From positions 9,455,001 to 9,519,000 of the forward strand of contig NZ_CP109485.1 of the NCBI RefSeq assembly GCF_035918235.1: a stretch of 64,000 bases of DNA. Direction: 5' to 3'. Positions 1 to 8,265 of the stretch are shown here, piece after piece. Below the pieces are notes generated by a model. The model was not told the origin of the DNA. It saw only the letters and a program-made list of their open reading frames with translations, and did not search any database. Both the position numbers and the translations under genes were made by a program. Source of the stretch: Streptomyces sp. NBC_01445. GTDB lineage: Bacteria > Actinomycetota > Actinomycetes > Streptomycetales > Streptomycetaceae. Within the stretch, counting starts at the first letter, position 1. The number at the start of each line of letters is the position of its first letter.

Positions 1-1091
1 AAGGCGGCCTTGCGTACCGATTCCGGGGCGGCGGCCCAAGCAGCCTTCGTCGTGAGGGAGTTGGTGACGGTTCCCGCGCCGCTCAGGCCGGTCTTGAGGA
101 AGCCCCGGCGGTCCAGAGCCAGCGACAGCGCGCGCCGGACCCGGACATCACCGAGCGGTCCGCGCATGTTGGTGACATTGACGTTGACCGTGCTGAGCCC
201 CTCACCGAAGGAGAGGGTCCCGACACCTGAGGAGCGCAGTGCGCCGTAGCTCTCGGTGGGGATGAGGTATCCGCCGTCCACCTCGCCGCTGAGCATGGCC
301 TTGGTGCGCGCGGAGGAGTCACTGAGGAAGCGGAACACCGCTTTGGCGGACTTGGCCTTCGTTCCCCGGTAGCGGTCGAAGCGCCGCAGCTCGATCGACT
401 GGCCCTTGTCCCACTTGCCCAGCTCGTACGGTCCCGAGCAGGCGAGTCCACCGGAGGTGCCGTAGTCCCGGCCCGCGGCCCTGACCCCGGACCGGCTTGC
501 CACCACTCCGGCGGCGGTCGCCATGTACTGGGGGAACTGCGAATCGGGCCGCTTCAGTTTGACGGTGACCTGGAGCGGGCCGGTCTTGTCGAGCGAGGCG
601 ACGTTCTCGAAGACCTGCGCCCACGCCGCCCCGTTGTGCGGGTTCATCTGCCGCCCGAGGCTGAAGAGGACGTCGTCGGCGGTCAGGACGCGCCCGTCGT
701 GGAAGCGCACGCCGTCGCGCAGGTCGTACACCCAGGTCAGCGGGTCGGGATTGGACGCCTTCCTGGCCAGACCCGGCGCCAGTCTCAGGTCGGGCGTCCA
801 CCGCATCAGGCTCTCGCACACATTGGAGAGGATCATGTTCTGCGGGTAGTCGAACGCCGAGATGTAGTCGAGCGTCGGGGGCTCCGCGTACAGCGCCCAC
901 GTGAACGAGTCGATCCGGCCCTTCGCCCGTGGCGTGTTCGCGGACAGCCGGAAGTCGGTACCCGCGCCCGAGGCGCCGGTGCCCGGCGGTCCCGCACACG
1001 CGGGGACCAGGAGAATGGCGGACAGGGCAGCGGCCAGCAGGGCGGGACGGCCGGCCCCGCGTCTTCCCGGCCGGGGTGGTGTGGTGTGCAT
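1..1091 (-). CDS. ABC transporter substrate-binding lipoprotein, family 5 (3' end off window)
   Basis: The gene runs off the left edge, so roughly 363 N-terminal residues are visible. It starts with an Arg-rich lipoprotein signal and lipobox LVPAC (Cys32), so it should be anchored outside the membrane. The body carries family-5 (oligopeptide/nickel) solute-binding signatures such as FTWALYAEPPTLDY, VRFHDGRVLTADDVLFS and VRRALSLALDRRGF. It lies 47 nt downstream of the agmatine deiminase at 1139-2149 on the same strand and is probably co-transcribed with it, which suggests import of a peptide or guanidino compound; the ligand is inference. Permease and ATPase genes would be expected beyond the edge. 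Confidence 0.88.
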   Translation of the reverse strand, partial: MHTTPPRPGRRGAGRPALLAAALSAILLVPACAGPPGTGASGAGTDFRLSANTPRAKGRIDSFTWALYAEPPTLDYISAFDYPQNMILSNVCESLMRWTPDLRLAPGLARKASNPDPLTWVYDLRDGVRFHDGRVLTADDVLFSLGRQMNPHNGAAWAQVFENVASLDKTGPLQVTVKLKRPDSQFPQYMATAAGVVASRSGVRAAGRDYGTSGGLACSGPYELGKWDKGQSIELRRFDRYRGTKAKSAKAVFRFLSDSSARTKAMLSGEVDGGYLIPTESYGALRSSGVGTLSFGEGLSTVNVNVTNMRGPLGDVRVRRALSLALDRRGFLKTGLSGAGTVTNSLTTKAAWAAAPESVRKAA

Positions 1092-1138
1092 CGGCGCGGT
1101 TCCTCTCCGTACGTACGTCGCCGAGGGTGAGGAACTGC

Positions 1139-2149
1139 TCAGGCGCGCGAACGCGCGGCGGGGACCTGCTGGGTGATGCAGTGGACACCGCCACCGCCGT
1201 GGGCGATCACGCGGGCGGTCACGCCGACGACTTTGCGCCCGGGACAGGCCTGCGCGATGACCTCCAGGGCCTGCGCGTCCTGAGGCAGCCCGGCGACGGG
1301 TACGACCACGCCGCCGTTGGCCACATAGAAGTTGAGGTATCCGACCTCGACGGGCTCTCCCTCGACCTCGACGAACGCGCTCTGCGGCAGATCGACGATC
1401 TCCAGCGTCCGCCCCGTCGCGTCGGGCGTGGCCTCAAGGACCGCCCGGTTGGCGCGCATCCGCGCGTAGTCGGGGTGCTCGGGATCATCCGGCAGCTGTA
1501 CGACGACCTTGCCGGGGGCGACGAACGCGCAGACGCCGTCCACGTGACCGTCCGTCTCCGTGTCCAGAAGCCCGCCGTACGGCAGCCAGATCACCTTGGT
1601 GACACCGAGCCGGGCCTTCAGTTCCGCCTCGATCTCCGCCCTGGTCAGGCCCGGATTGCGGTTGGGGTGGAGCAGGCACTGCTCAGTGGTGATCAGCGTG
1701 CCCTCACCGTCCACGGTGATCGCCCCGCCCTCCAGGATCATCTCGGAGCGGTCGGCCGGGACACCGAGCCGTTCGAGCAGCAGAGCACTGATGCGGTCGT
1801 CGGCGTCGTACGGGTGGTGCTTGCCGCCCCAGGCGTTGAAACGGAAGTCCACGCCGGCCCGGCGGCCGTCGGGGCCGAGCACGAACAGCGGCGCGGAGTC
1901 GCGGAACCACGAGTCGTCCGTGGGCAGTTCGATCACCTCGACGTCTTCGCCGCACAGGTCACGGGCCTCGGCTGCGTGGCCGGGCGGCGCGACCATGGTC
2001 ACGGACTCGAACTCGGCGATGGCGCGGGCCACTTCGGCGTACTCGCCCTTGACGGTCTCGAGGACGCCGCCCCACAGGTCGGGACGGGTCGGCCAGGCCA
2101 TCAGGCAGCGCTCGTGCTCGGTCCATTCGGCGGGCATGCGGAACGTCAT
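1139..2149 (-). CDS. aguA: agmatine deiminase (porphyromonas-type peptidylarginine deiminase family)
   Basis: 336 residues, full length for agmatine deiminase, which converts agmatine to N-carbamoylputrescine and ammonia in the cytosol. It begins MPAEWTEHERCLMAWPTRPD, the usual N-terminal block, contains LPTDDSWFRDSAPLFV and FNAWGGKHHPYDADD, and ends with the nucleophile motif GGGGVHC (Cys324). There is no signal peptide. It is preceded 50 nt upstream by a promoter overlapped by an 18-bp palindrome shared with three other units in this island. The substrate-binding lipoprotein follows at once, so both probably form one transcript. It is one of three paralogues in 10 kb; whether this copy is agmatine-specific cannot be told from sequence. 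Confidence 0.92.
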   Translation of the reverse strand: MTFRMPAEWTEHERCLMAWPTRPDLWGGVLETVKGEYAEVARAIAEFESVTMVAPPGHAAEARDLCGEDVEVIELPTDDSWFRDSAPLFVLGPDGRRAGVDFRFNAWGGKHHPYDADDRISALLLERLGVPADRSEMILEGGAITVDGEGTLITTEQCLLHPNRNPGLTRAEIEAELKARLGVTKVIWLPYGGLLDTETDGHVDGVCAFVAPGKVVVQLPDDPEHPDYARMRANRAVLEATPDATGRTLEIVDLPQSAFVEVEGEPVEVGYLNFYVANGGVVVPVAGLPQDAQALEVIAQACPGRKVVGVTARVIAHGGGGVHCITQQVPAARSRA

Positions 2150-2191
2150 CGGGGTTCTCCCTCTCCGGATTCATCCGGGGTCGGTTCATGG

Positions 2192-2220
2192 AGTCCAGTT
2201 ATGACTGAAAATTCAGTCAG
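2192..2220 (-). promoter_or_regulatory. promoter with TetR-type operator, copy 1 (agmatine deiminase unit)
   Basis: The palindrome TGACTGAAAATTCAGTCA fills 2202-2219 (8-bp perfect arms around AA). Read on the minus strand it overlaps a -35 box CTGACT (2220-2215) and a 17-nt spacer before TGGACT (2197-2192). A repressor sitting here would block polymerase. The deiminase start codon is about 43 nt downstream of the -10. Confidence 0.75.
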
Positions 2221-2275
2221 GCTGATGGAGTCGAAGAGATCTCGGCGGCTTCCGTACTCGTGGAGTCTCGGTGCT

Positions 2276-3985
2276 CTACAGGAAGTACAGGCGGTTGAGG
2301 GGCACTTCGGACGCGGGCTCCGAGCGGACCGGCGATCCGTCGAGCGTGACGAGCCCGCTGTCGGCCTCGACCTGGACCTCGCCCAGGCGGGCGTTGTTCA
2401 CCATGTCGGCCGGGCCGATCCCGCGGGTGCCGTGTACGGCCACCCGCCGGCGCCGGGTCGCCAGCGCGTCGTACGGCCGGCCGAAGGAGCCGGACTCGGC
2501 CGCTGCCCGGCTGACGAACGCCACCGACAGATCCGCCGCGGTCGCCCCTTGCGCGCCGAACAGCGGGCCGAGCACGAGCGGTTCGCAGCGGTCGTCGGCG
2601 GCATTGGGATCGCCGGTGACACCGTAGGCGGGGAAGCCTGCCTTCAGGACCATCTGCGGCTTGGCGCCGAACGAGTCGGGCCACCACAGCACGATGTCCG
2701 CCAGCTTCCCGCTCTCGATCGAGCCGACCTCATGGGACAGACCGTGGGCGATCGCCGGATTGATGGTCAGCTTGGCGATGTAGCGCAGCACCCGCGCGTT
2801 GTCGTCGTCGTGTCCGTCGCCCTCCATCGGGCCGAGCTCGGCCTTCATCTTCCCGGCCACGGCGAAGGTGCGGCGCACGGTCTCCCCGGCCCGGCCCATG
2901 CCCTGGGCGTCGGACGAGGTGATGCCGATGACCCCGAGGTCGTGCAGTACGTCCTCGGCGCCCATGGTTCCGGCCCGGATTCGGTCCCGCGCCATGGCCG
3001 TGTCGCCCGGGAGGTCGGGCTGCAGGGCGTGCGCGCTGAAGATCATCCCGTAGTGCTCGGCGACCGCGTCCCTGCCGAAGGGAAGGGTCGGATTGGTCGA
3101 GGAGCCGATGACATTGCGTACGCCCGCCATCTTCAGCACGTTGGGCACGTGCCCGCCGCCGCATCCCTCGATGTGGAAGGCGTGAATGGTGCGCCCTTCG
3201 AGGACAGCGAGCGTGTCCTCGACCGAGAGGCACTCGTTCAGGCCATCGGTGTGCAGGGCGACCTGGACGTCGTGTTCCTCGGCGACCCGCAGCGCGGTGT
3301 CGAGCGCCCTGGTGTGCGCGCCGAGGTCCTCGTGCACCTTGAAGCCGGACGCGCCGCCCTCGGCGAGGGCCTCGACCAGGGGCGCCGGGTCGGAGGACGA
3401 ACCCCGGCCCAGGAAGCCGATGTTGACCGGCCAGGCGTCGAAGGCGTTGAACGCGTGCCGCAGCGCCCAGGGCGAGTTGACTCCGACGCCCCAACTGGGC
3501 CCGATCTCCTGGCCGATGATCGTGGTGACGCCGGAGGCGAGCGAGGCCTCCATGATGCGCGGCGACAGCAGGTGTACGTGCGTGTCGACGGCACCCGCCG
3601 TGGCGATCATGCCCTCTCCGGAGACGATCGTCGTCCCGGTGCCGACCACGACGTCCACGCCGGCCAGGGTGTCCGGGTTGCCCGCGCGGCCGACGGAGGC
3701 GATGCGCCCCTCCCGGATGCCGATCGACGTCTTGCGGATGCCCTGCGCCGCGTCGATCACGAGCACGTTGCTGATGACGACATCGCAGGTCTCACGGACG
3801 GCGGCGGCCTTCAGGTGCAGTCCGTCGCGGGCGGTCTTGCCGAAGCCGGCCAGGAACTCGTCCCCCGGGGCCTGCGAGTCGGACTCGACCCGTACGACGA
3901 GTCCGGTGTCGCCGAGGCGGACCCGGTCGCCGGCGCGCGGGCCGTGCACGGCGGCGTACTCCTGCGGATCGATGGTGGTGCTCAC
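2276..3985 (-). CDS. ureC: urease alpha subunit, divergent
   Basis: 569 residues, normal UreC length; hydrolyses urea to ammonia and carbamate at a di-nickel centre in the family. Metal ligands are present: THVH (His136, His138), carbamylated Lys216 in FKVHEDLG, His245, His271 and Asp359 in TSSDAQGMGR. The catalytic flap differs from classical ureases: the usual CHH reads AHA (318-320), so the flap Cys is lost and only the catalytic His is kept, while a Cys appears at 275 in HIEGCGGGH. The GTG start overlaps the ureAB stop by GTGA. No nickel-insertion genes (ureD-G) lie nearby, so maturation must come from elsewhere, or the enzyme uses another route. Confidence 0.93.
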   Translation of the reverse strand: MSTTIDPQEYAAVHGPRAGDRVRLGDTGLVVRVESDSQAPGDEFLAGFGKTARDGLHLKAAAVRETCDVVISNVLVIDAAQGIRKTSIGIREGRIASVGRAGNPDTLAGVDVVVGTGTTIVSGEGMIATAGAVDTHVHLLSPRIMEASLASGVTTIIGQEIGPSWGVGVNSPWALRHAFNAFDAWPVNIGFLGRGSSSDPAPLVEALAEGGASGFKVHEDLGAHTRALDTALRVAEEHDVQVALHTDGLNECLSVEDTLAVLEGRTIHAFHIEGCGGGHVPNVLKMAGVRNVIGSSTNPTLPFGRDAVAEHYGMIFSAHALQPDLPGDTAMARDRIRAGTMGAEDVLHDLGVIGITSSDAQGMGRAGETVRRTFAVAGKMKAELGPMEGDGHDDDNARVLRYIAKLTINPAIAHGLSHEVGSIESGKLADIVLWWPDSFGAKPQMVLKAGFPAYGVTGDPNAADDRCEPLVLGPLFGAQGATAADLSVAFVSRAAAESGSFGRPYDALATRRRRVAVHGTRGIGPADMVNNARLGEVQVEADSGLVTLDGSPVRSEPASEVPLNRLYFL

Positions 3986-4695
3986 AGTGAAGCCTCCTGG
4001 TCGCAGTCCGGCCTGGCGCCGAGATGGCCGCAGGCGGCCGCGCGGCGCAGCGCGTCCCGGCGGGCGCCCGGCGCGTCGAGCGGACCGTCGACCAGGCCGG
4101 CGAACCCGATCACGACGCGGTCGCCGCCGATGGGGAGAAGCCCGACCTCGCTCTCCGTGCCCGGCGCGAACCGGGTGGACGCACCGGCCGGCATGGCCAG
4201 ACGCATGCCGAAGGCGGCGGCCCGGTCGAAGTCCAGGCGGGGGTTGGCCTCGAAGAAGTGGAAGTGCGAGGTGACGCTGATCGGAACGGAGGCGGTGTTG
4301 TGGACGGTGACCGTCCGGACCGGAGCGGGCTGCCCGGCCGGTTCCTCCGCCGCGGGCAGGACCGCGCCCGGCGCCTGAGCCCCGAGGCTGCCGCCCCCGA
4401 ACGGATCGCTGACCACGGCCAGCCGGGTGCCGTCGTCGAAGACCGCCTCGACGTGGATCTCGGTGACCACATCGGGCACGCCGGGCAGAACGTCATCGGG
4501 CCCCAGGGTTTTGCGTGCGGCGGCGACGGCCTCCGCGAGCCGGGCGCCGTCACGGGCCGCCTCGCACACCGTGTCGGCGATGAGGGCGGTCGCCTCGGGC
4601 ACGTTGAGGCGGAGACCGCGGGCGTGGCGGGCGCGGGCCAGTTCGGCGGCCCCGAACAGCAGCAGTCGGTCGCGTTCCGTCGGGGTCAGCCGCAT
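3982..4695 (-). CDS. ureAB: fused urease gamma/beta subunit
   Basis: 237 residues. Residues 1-100 match UreA (MRLTPTERDRLLLFGAAELA, LNVPEATALIAD), and residues 130-237 match UreB (SHFHFFEANPRLDFDR, FGMRLAMPAGASTRFAPG). The fusion is known from some bacteria. The ATG at 4695 is chosen because the UreA homology begins directly there. The gene overlaps ureC by 4 bp (GTGA), so the two are translationally coupled. It is transcribed from an operator-covered promoter about 100 nt upstream. Together with UreC it should form the whole structural enzyme. Confidence 0.92.
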   Translation of the reverse strand: MRLTPTERDRLLLFGAAELARARHARGLRLNVPEATALIADTVCEAARDGARLAEAVAAARKTLGPDDVLPGVPDVVTEIHVEAVFDDGTRLAVVSDPFGGGSLGAQAPGAVLPAAEEPAGQPAPVRTVTVHNTASVPISVTSHFHFFEANPRLDFDRAAAFGMRLAMPAGASTRFAPGTESEVGLLPIGGDRVVIGFAGLVDGPLDAPGARRDALRRAAACGHLGARPDCDQEASL

Positions 4696-4801
4696 ACCGG
4701 CGGCTCCGCGGATCTGCCCAGGACGGGCTCGTGGGTGGTGGAGGCGTCGAGGTGCATGGTGGTGAGTCGCTCTCTGTGGCGGTTCGTCTGGTGCTGACCT
4801 G

Positions 4802-4830
4802 AAGATGTCACTGACTGAAAATTCAGTCAA
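4802..4830 (-). promoter_or_regulatory. promoter with TetR-type operator, copy 2 (ureAB-ureC)
   Basis: The palindrome TGACTGAAAATTCAGTCA at 4812-4829 is identical to copy 1. On the minus strand it overlaps -35 TTGACT (4830-4825), a 17-nt spacer and -10 CATCTT (4807-4802). The predicted transcript start lies about 100 nt before the ureAB ATG, leaving a long leader in which no ligand-binding fold was recognised. Confidence 0.78.
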
Positions 4831-4898
4831 GGTATTCGACGGGACTTCTCCGAGCGTCCGCCGGGCGGGGCCGCCAGGAGGTCTCCGGCGGCCGTCCG

Positions 4899-6506
4899 TC
4901 AGGTGGTCTTGCGGTAGTGGCGGACGGAGACCGTTACGGACTCGTTTGCCGTGGGGGCGTCGATGAGATGCACGATCGCGATGTCCTTGCCGTTCGCGCT
5001 GCGGATGCAGAACGGACGCCATTCCTCCAGGTCGTCGAACTTCAGCGTGGTCACCGGCTCGCTGTCGATCCCTTCCTCGCAGCCACCGGGGGGCAACGTG
5101 TCGTCGTATGCGATGTACGCATCGCTGTCGTCGGGGAAGTCGAATTCGTCGGCGGTACGTGCCAGATACCAGGCGGCGGTGGACTCGGGGGCGACCGTGC
5201 CGTTGCGCAGGTCGAACTCGTAGCTCGGGTCGGGGGAGGTCAGCTCGGTGTCGGCGTACACCTGCTGGTATCCGGCACCTGGCGACGCGGTCGACTTCGA
5301 GGGCGGCGGCGAAGAGTGCGGCCGCGACGGTGGGGCCGAGCCCCGGTCGCGCCCGCTGGGGCCGTTCACCTTCGACGGGTCCCCATTGGAGTCGCTGAGG
5401 CGGTAGGCCGTCGCTCCGGCGACCAGGACGGCCACTGTCGCCGTCGGCACGATCCAGCGCCGGCGCCTCCTGCGTCCCCGTGGCGCGGGTGGTGGTGCGG
5501 GTGATGCGGTGACGGCGGTGTCCGCGCGGGCGGGTGCCCTGGGGGTAGCCGTCATCGTCGGCTGGGCGTGCGGCGGTTGGAGGGGTTCGGGCAGATCGCT
5601 GCGGCGGGCGATGTCGGCACGGACCGAGTGCGGCAGCCAGCCGTCGGTGAACCGCAGCTGGTCCCCCGTGGCCGGGTGGTGGCGCACGGCCTCGATCAGG
5701 GCGCCGGCGGTGGGCCGCTCCTCGGGGCTCTTCGCGAGGCACTGCCACAGCAGGTTCTGCAGCTCGGGCGGTACGTGCGTGAGGTCGGGCTGTTCGTGCA
5801 CGACCCGGTACAGGGCCGCGGACTCGGGGCCGCTGCCGAAGGGCGGCGCGCCGCATACCGCGTACACCGCGAGGGCGCCGAGCGCGAAGACGTCCGTGGC
5901 GTCCGTGGCGGGTCTGCCCAGGGCCTGCTCGGGGGCCATGAAAGCGGGTGTGCCGATCTGCAGGCCCGCGCTGGTCAGCGCGACGGCGTCGGCGGCCCGG
6001 GCGATACCGAAGTCGATCACCCGCGGGCCGTCGGAGGCCAGCAGTACGTTGGCCGGCTTGAGGTCGCGATGAACCACGCCGGCGGCATGGATCGCCTGGA
6101 GCGCTTCGGCGATGCCGGCGATGAGCAGCAGCACCGTCGGAACGGGCAGCGGGCCGTGCCGGTGGACCACCTCGTGCAGTGAGGGCCCCGGCACATAGGC
6201 GGTGGCCAGCCACGGCGTCGCGGCGTCCGTGCCGGAGTCGATGACCGGGGCCGTGTACAGGCCGTGGACTCGCTGCGTGTTCGTCACTTCCTGGGCGAAC
6301 CGGTGGCGGAAGGCGGCGTCCCCGGCGAGCTCCGGGCGCACCGCCTTGAGGGCGACCGGCCGGCCCCCGGGCGTGAAGGCCAGATAGACATGGCCCATGC
6401 CGCCCGAACCGAGCCGGGCACACAGCCGGTAGCCGCCGATCTCGTGCGGATCGTCCGCGGACAGGGCCTCGAATGAGGGTGGCGCTCCGCGCCGGTCGGA
6501 GGTCAT
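4899..6506 (-). CDS. transmembrane serine/threonine protein kinase
   Basis: 535 residues from ATG 6506 (an upstream extension to 6611 would run through the operator and promoter and was rejected). Kinase domain about residues 25-290: Gly-rich loop GSGGMG (33-38), Lys54, HRDLKPAN catalytic loop, DFGIA, APEQ activation segment. A Pro/Ala-rich linker leads to RRRRRR and one membrane span (WIVPTATVAVLVAGATAY). The roughly 130-residue outer domain has two Cys and is of unknown ligand. It sits between the urease operon and the TetR pair and its promoter carries the island operator, so it is probably induced with the deiminase and urease genes. Target unknown. Confidence 0.93.
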   Translation of the reverse strand: MTSDRRGAPPSFEALSADDPHEIGGYRLCARLGSGGMGHVYLAFTPGGRPVALKAVRPELAGDAAFRHRFAQEVTNTQRVHGLYTAPVIDSGTDAATPWLATAYVPGPSLHEVVHRHGPLPVPTVLLLIAGIAEALQAIHAAGVVHRDLKPANVLLASDGPRVIDFGIARAADAVALTSAGLQIGTPAFMAPEQALGRPATDATDVFALGALAVYAVCGAPPFGSGPESAALYRVVHEQPDLTHVPPELQNLLWQCLAKSPEERPTAGALIEAVRHHPATGDQLRFTDGWLPHSVRADIARRSDLPEPLQPPHAQPTMTATPRAPARADTAVTASPAPPPAPRGRRRRRRWIVPTATVAVLVAGATAYRLSDSNGDPSKVNGPSGRDRGSAPPSRPHSSPPPSKSTASPGAGYQQVYADTELTSPDPSYEFDLRNGTVAPESTAAWYLARTADEFDFPDDSDAYIAYDDTLPPGGCEEGIDSEPVTTLKFDDLEEWRPFCIRSANGKDIAIVHLIDAPTANESVTVSVRHYRKTT

Positions 6507-6582
6507 GCGGTGGCTCTCTCGGGGGGTGGCGGACAGGGGGTTGCGTGCGGCACGCGTGGGATGGGGGAGGGGATTGGACTGC

Positions 6583-6611
6583 ATGGTGCCCGTGACTGAA
6601 GTTTCAGTCAA
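6583..6611 (-). promoter_or_regulatory. promoter with TetR-type operator, copy 3 (kinase; may also repress tetR)
   Basis: TGACTGAAGTTTCAGTCA at 6593-6610 keeps both 8-bp arms with GT in the centre. On the minus strand it overlaps -35 TTGACT (6611-6606) with a 17-nt spacer to CACCAT (6588-6583), feeding the kinase. It ends 45 bp before the divergent tetR start, so a bound repressor could also affect that promoter. Confidence 0.75.
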
Positions 6612-6642
6612 TATGAGGTGAGGTTCAGCCGGCGAAAGCGGT

Positions 6643-6648
6643 TAGGGT
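6643..6648 (+). promoter_or_regulatory. -10 element for leaderless tetR
   Basis: TAGGGT lies 7 nt before the GTG at 6656, the spacing expected when transcription starts at the start codon. A weak -35-like TGAGGT is 18 nt upstream (6619-6624). No ribosome-binding site precedes the GTG. Confidence 0.45.
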
Positions 6649-6655
6649 AGGAATC

Positions 6656-7237
6656 GTGGGCGACCGTAGAACAGCGATCATGGAGGCAGCCGCGCGGGTC
6701 ATCGCCCGCCGCGGAGTGCGCGGGCTGCGGGTGGAGGAGCTGGCCGCCGAGGCCGGGGTGTCCACCGCGCTCATCTATTACCACTTCAAGGACCGCGCGG
6801 GGATCCTGCGCCGGACCCTGGAGTTCATCAATGACCGCGCCGAGCGCTACACCACGGAGCGCGACGCCGACGCCGAGCCCCTGACTCCACGTCAGGAGCT
6901 GGAGCGCACCCTTCTCCTGGAGCTCCAGGACGATCCGGTCGTCCGCGAGAACAGCACCGCGTGGGGCGAGCTGCGCGCCAGCGCCATCTTCGACCCCGAT
7001 CTGCGGGAAGACCTGGCAAGGGCGACGCTGATCTGGGTGCAGGAAATCTCCGAACTGCTCGGCCAGGTACGGCCGATGGCCACCGTCACCGCCCTCGCGA
7101 CCTCCGCGGAGCGGCTGACGCTTCTGGTGGAGGGCATCAGCATGCGCTGGCTCAGCGGCATCCTGCCGCTGGAGCACGCCCGCGAGCTGATGCTGGACGC
7201 CATCGACGCCGAACTGGGGCGGCTGGAGCGCAGGTAG
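6656..7237 (+). CDS. TetR/AcrR-family repressor A of the agmatine/urease island
   Basis: 193 residues, usual TetR length. The N-terminal helix-turn-helix is clear (AAARVIARRGVRGLRVEELA, then AGVSTALIYYHFKDR). The C-terminal ligand domain (about 60-193) is typical of TetR_C families without an assignable ligand. It is divergent from the kinase and only 63 nt upstream of a close paralogue, so the pair looks like a tandem duplication. The nearby palindromes are the obvious operators. It probably senses a guanidino or amide compound; that is inference. Confidence 0.9.
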   Translation: MGDRRTAIMEAAARVIARRGVRGLRVEELAAEAGVSTALIYYHFKDRAGILRRTLEFINDRAERYTTERDADAEPLTPRQELERTLLLELQDDPVVRENSTAWGELRASAIFDPDLREDLARATLIWVQEISELLGQVRPMATVTALATSAERLTLLVEGISMRWLSGILPLEHARELMLDAIDAELGRLERR

Positions 7238-7300
7238 GTGCTGCCCGGCCCTGCGGTGTACGTCGCGCCGGCGCCCTGACCTGCTGGTTACAGTACGGAC

Positions 7301-7885
7301 GTGAGTACTCGACGCGCCAAACTACTGGAAGCCACCTGCCGAGTGATCGCCCTGCGGGGAGTGAGAGGGCTGCGGGTCGAGGAGGTCGCCGCCGAGGCGG
7401 GTGTGTCCAAGACCCTGATCTACTACCACTTCCGCGACCGGTCGGGCCTGGTCACGAGCGCGCTGGAGTACGTCAACGACCGTGCCGAAGGGTATGCGGG
7501 CGTTTCCGACGACGATGACGCCCCCGTCCGTGAGGTGCTGCTCCGGCTGCTGGTCGGAGAGTTCCAGGACGACCGGTCCGTGCGGGAGAACTCCGCGGTG
7601 TGGGGCGAGGTGCGAGCCGCGGCCACCTTCGACGAAGGGCTGCGGCCGGTCCTGGCGACACTGACCGAACGCTGGCTCGTCGAGCTGGCGGAGGTGATCG
7701 AGGACGGTCAGGACGAGGGTGACATCCCGGCCTCGGTGGACTCGCGCGCCGCCGCGGTCCGGCTGACCTCGCTGGTGGAAGGGCTGAGCGGGCGCTGGCT
7801 CGCCGGCCTGCTCACCACCGCCGAGGCCCGGGCCCATGTGGCCGCCGCTCTGGAGCGCGAGCTTCTTCCTGATCCGCAGGGCTGA
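7301..7885 (+). CDS. TetR/AcrR-family repressor B, paralogue of A
   Basis: 194 residues with the same N-terminal core as repressor A (RVIALRGVRGLRVEEVA, AGVSKTLIYYHFRDR) and an alignable C-terminal domain, so both come from one duplication. A TACAGT at 7289-7294 lies 6 nt before the GTG start, consistent with a leaderless transcript of its own. The recognition helices are almost identical, so A and B may bind the same palindrome and could form heterodimers or respond to different ligands. No operator copy lies in the 63-bp gap between the two genes. Confidence 0.9.
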   Translation: MSTRRAKLLEATCRVIALRGVRGLRVEEVAAEAGVSKTLIYYHFRDRSGLVTSALEYVNDRAEGYAGVSDDDDAPVREVLLRLLVGEFQDDRSVRENSAVWGEVRAAATFDEGLRPVLATLTERWLVELAEVIEDGQDEGDIPASVDSRAAAVRLTSLVEGLSGRWLAGLLTTAEARAHVAAALERELLPDPQG

Positions 7886-7970
7886 TCCGCGGAGCTGAGC
7901 TGTAGGGCCCATGGGCCGGGTGGGCCGAGCCCCACAGGCTCGCTGGACGCCCGGAGCCCGGCGCGGCTCT

Positions 7971-7999
7971 TTGACTGAAAATCCAGTCAGTGTCACAAT
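7971..7999 (+). promoter_or_regulatory. promoter with TetR-type operator, copy 4 (second agmatine deiminase)
   Basis: TGACTGAAAATCCAGTCA (7972-7989) has one mismatch to copies 1 and 2. It overlaps -35 TTGACT (7971-7976) and the 17-nt spacer before -10 CACAAT (7994-7999). The -10 is 6 nt before GTG 8006, so the transcript may be leaderless for a short open frame. Confidence 0.75.
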
Positions 8000-8005
8000 G
8001 AGGGC

Positions 8006-8074
8006 GTGGTGACACCGAGCCGCCCGGCTCGCTCCCTGCCCGGTCGCGCCCTGCGGCCCAGGGGATACGGGTGA
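8006..8074 (+). CDS. putative leaderless 22-codon leader frame
   Basis: GTG 8006 is 6 nt after the -10 box of the copy-4 promoter. The frame encodes about 22 Arg/Pro-rich residues and stops with TGA at 8072-8074, overlapping a downstream GTG (8071) by GTGA. That GTG is in frame with the second agmatine deiminase. It could be a coupling leader or chance; there is no family match. Confidence 0.3.
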   Translation: MVTPSRPARSLPGRALRPRGYG

Positions 8075-8265
8075 GTGCGGCAGCCGCGCAGGCGCCGCAG
8101 GCCGACGGCTCCCGTCACGGCGTGGGGCGAACGGTGAAGGCCGTAGAGGCGTCCGGCCCGTCCCACGCGAGGCCCGGCAGTGTCCCCGTCGCCGACGACC
8201 GCTCCCTGGCGATTCCGTGGCCTCAACAGCCGCTCAATACCCAGCACTTGATGTGGAGCCCTCCC

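Noticed and set aside
929..4378. Very long open frame (1149 codons) on the plus strand
   Set aside because: It is antisense to agmatine deiminase, ureC and ureAB, which have full family matches; high-GC genes commonly leave the opposite strand open.
4696..4811. Riboswitch in the ureAB leader
   Set aside because: No recognisable guanidine, nickel or other known riboswitch fold could be drawn from the sequence.
3982..6423. Apparent 813-codon fusion reaching from the kinase region into ureAB
   Set aside because: Only the last 237 codons match UreAB; upstream part is an off-frame reading of the kinase gene and the ureAB promoter region.
6507..6611. Kinase start at 6611 (35 extra residues)
   Set aside because: It would place the start inside the -35 box of its own promoter; ATG 6506 begins just before the family N-terminus.
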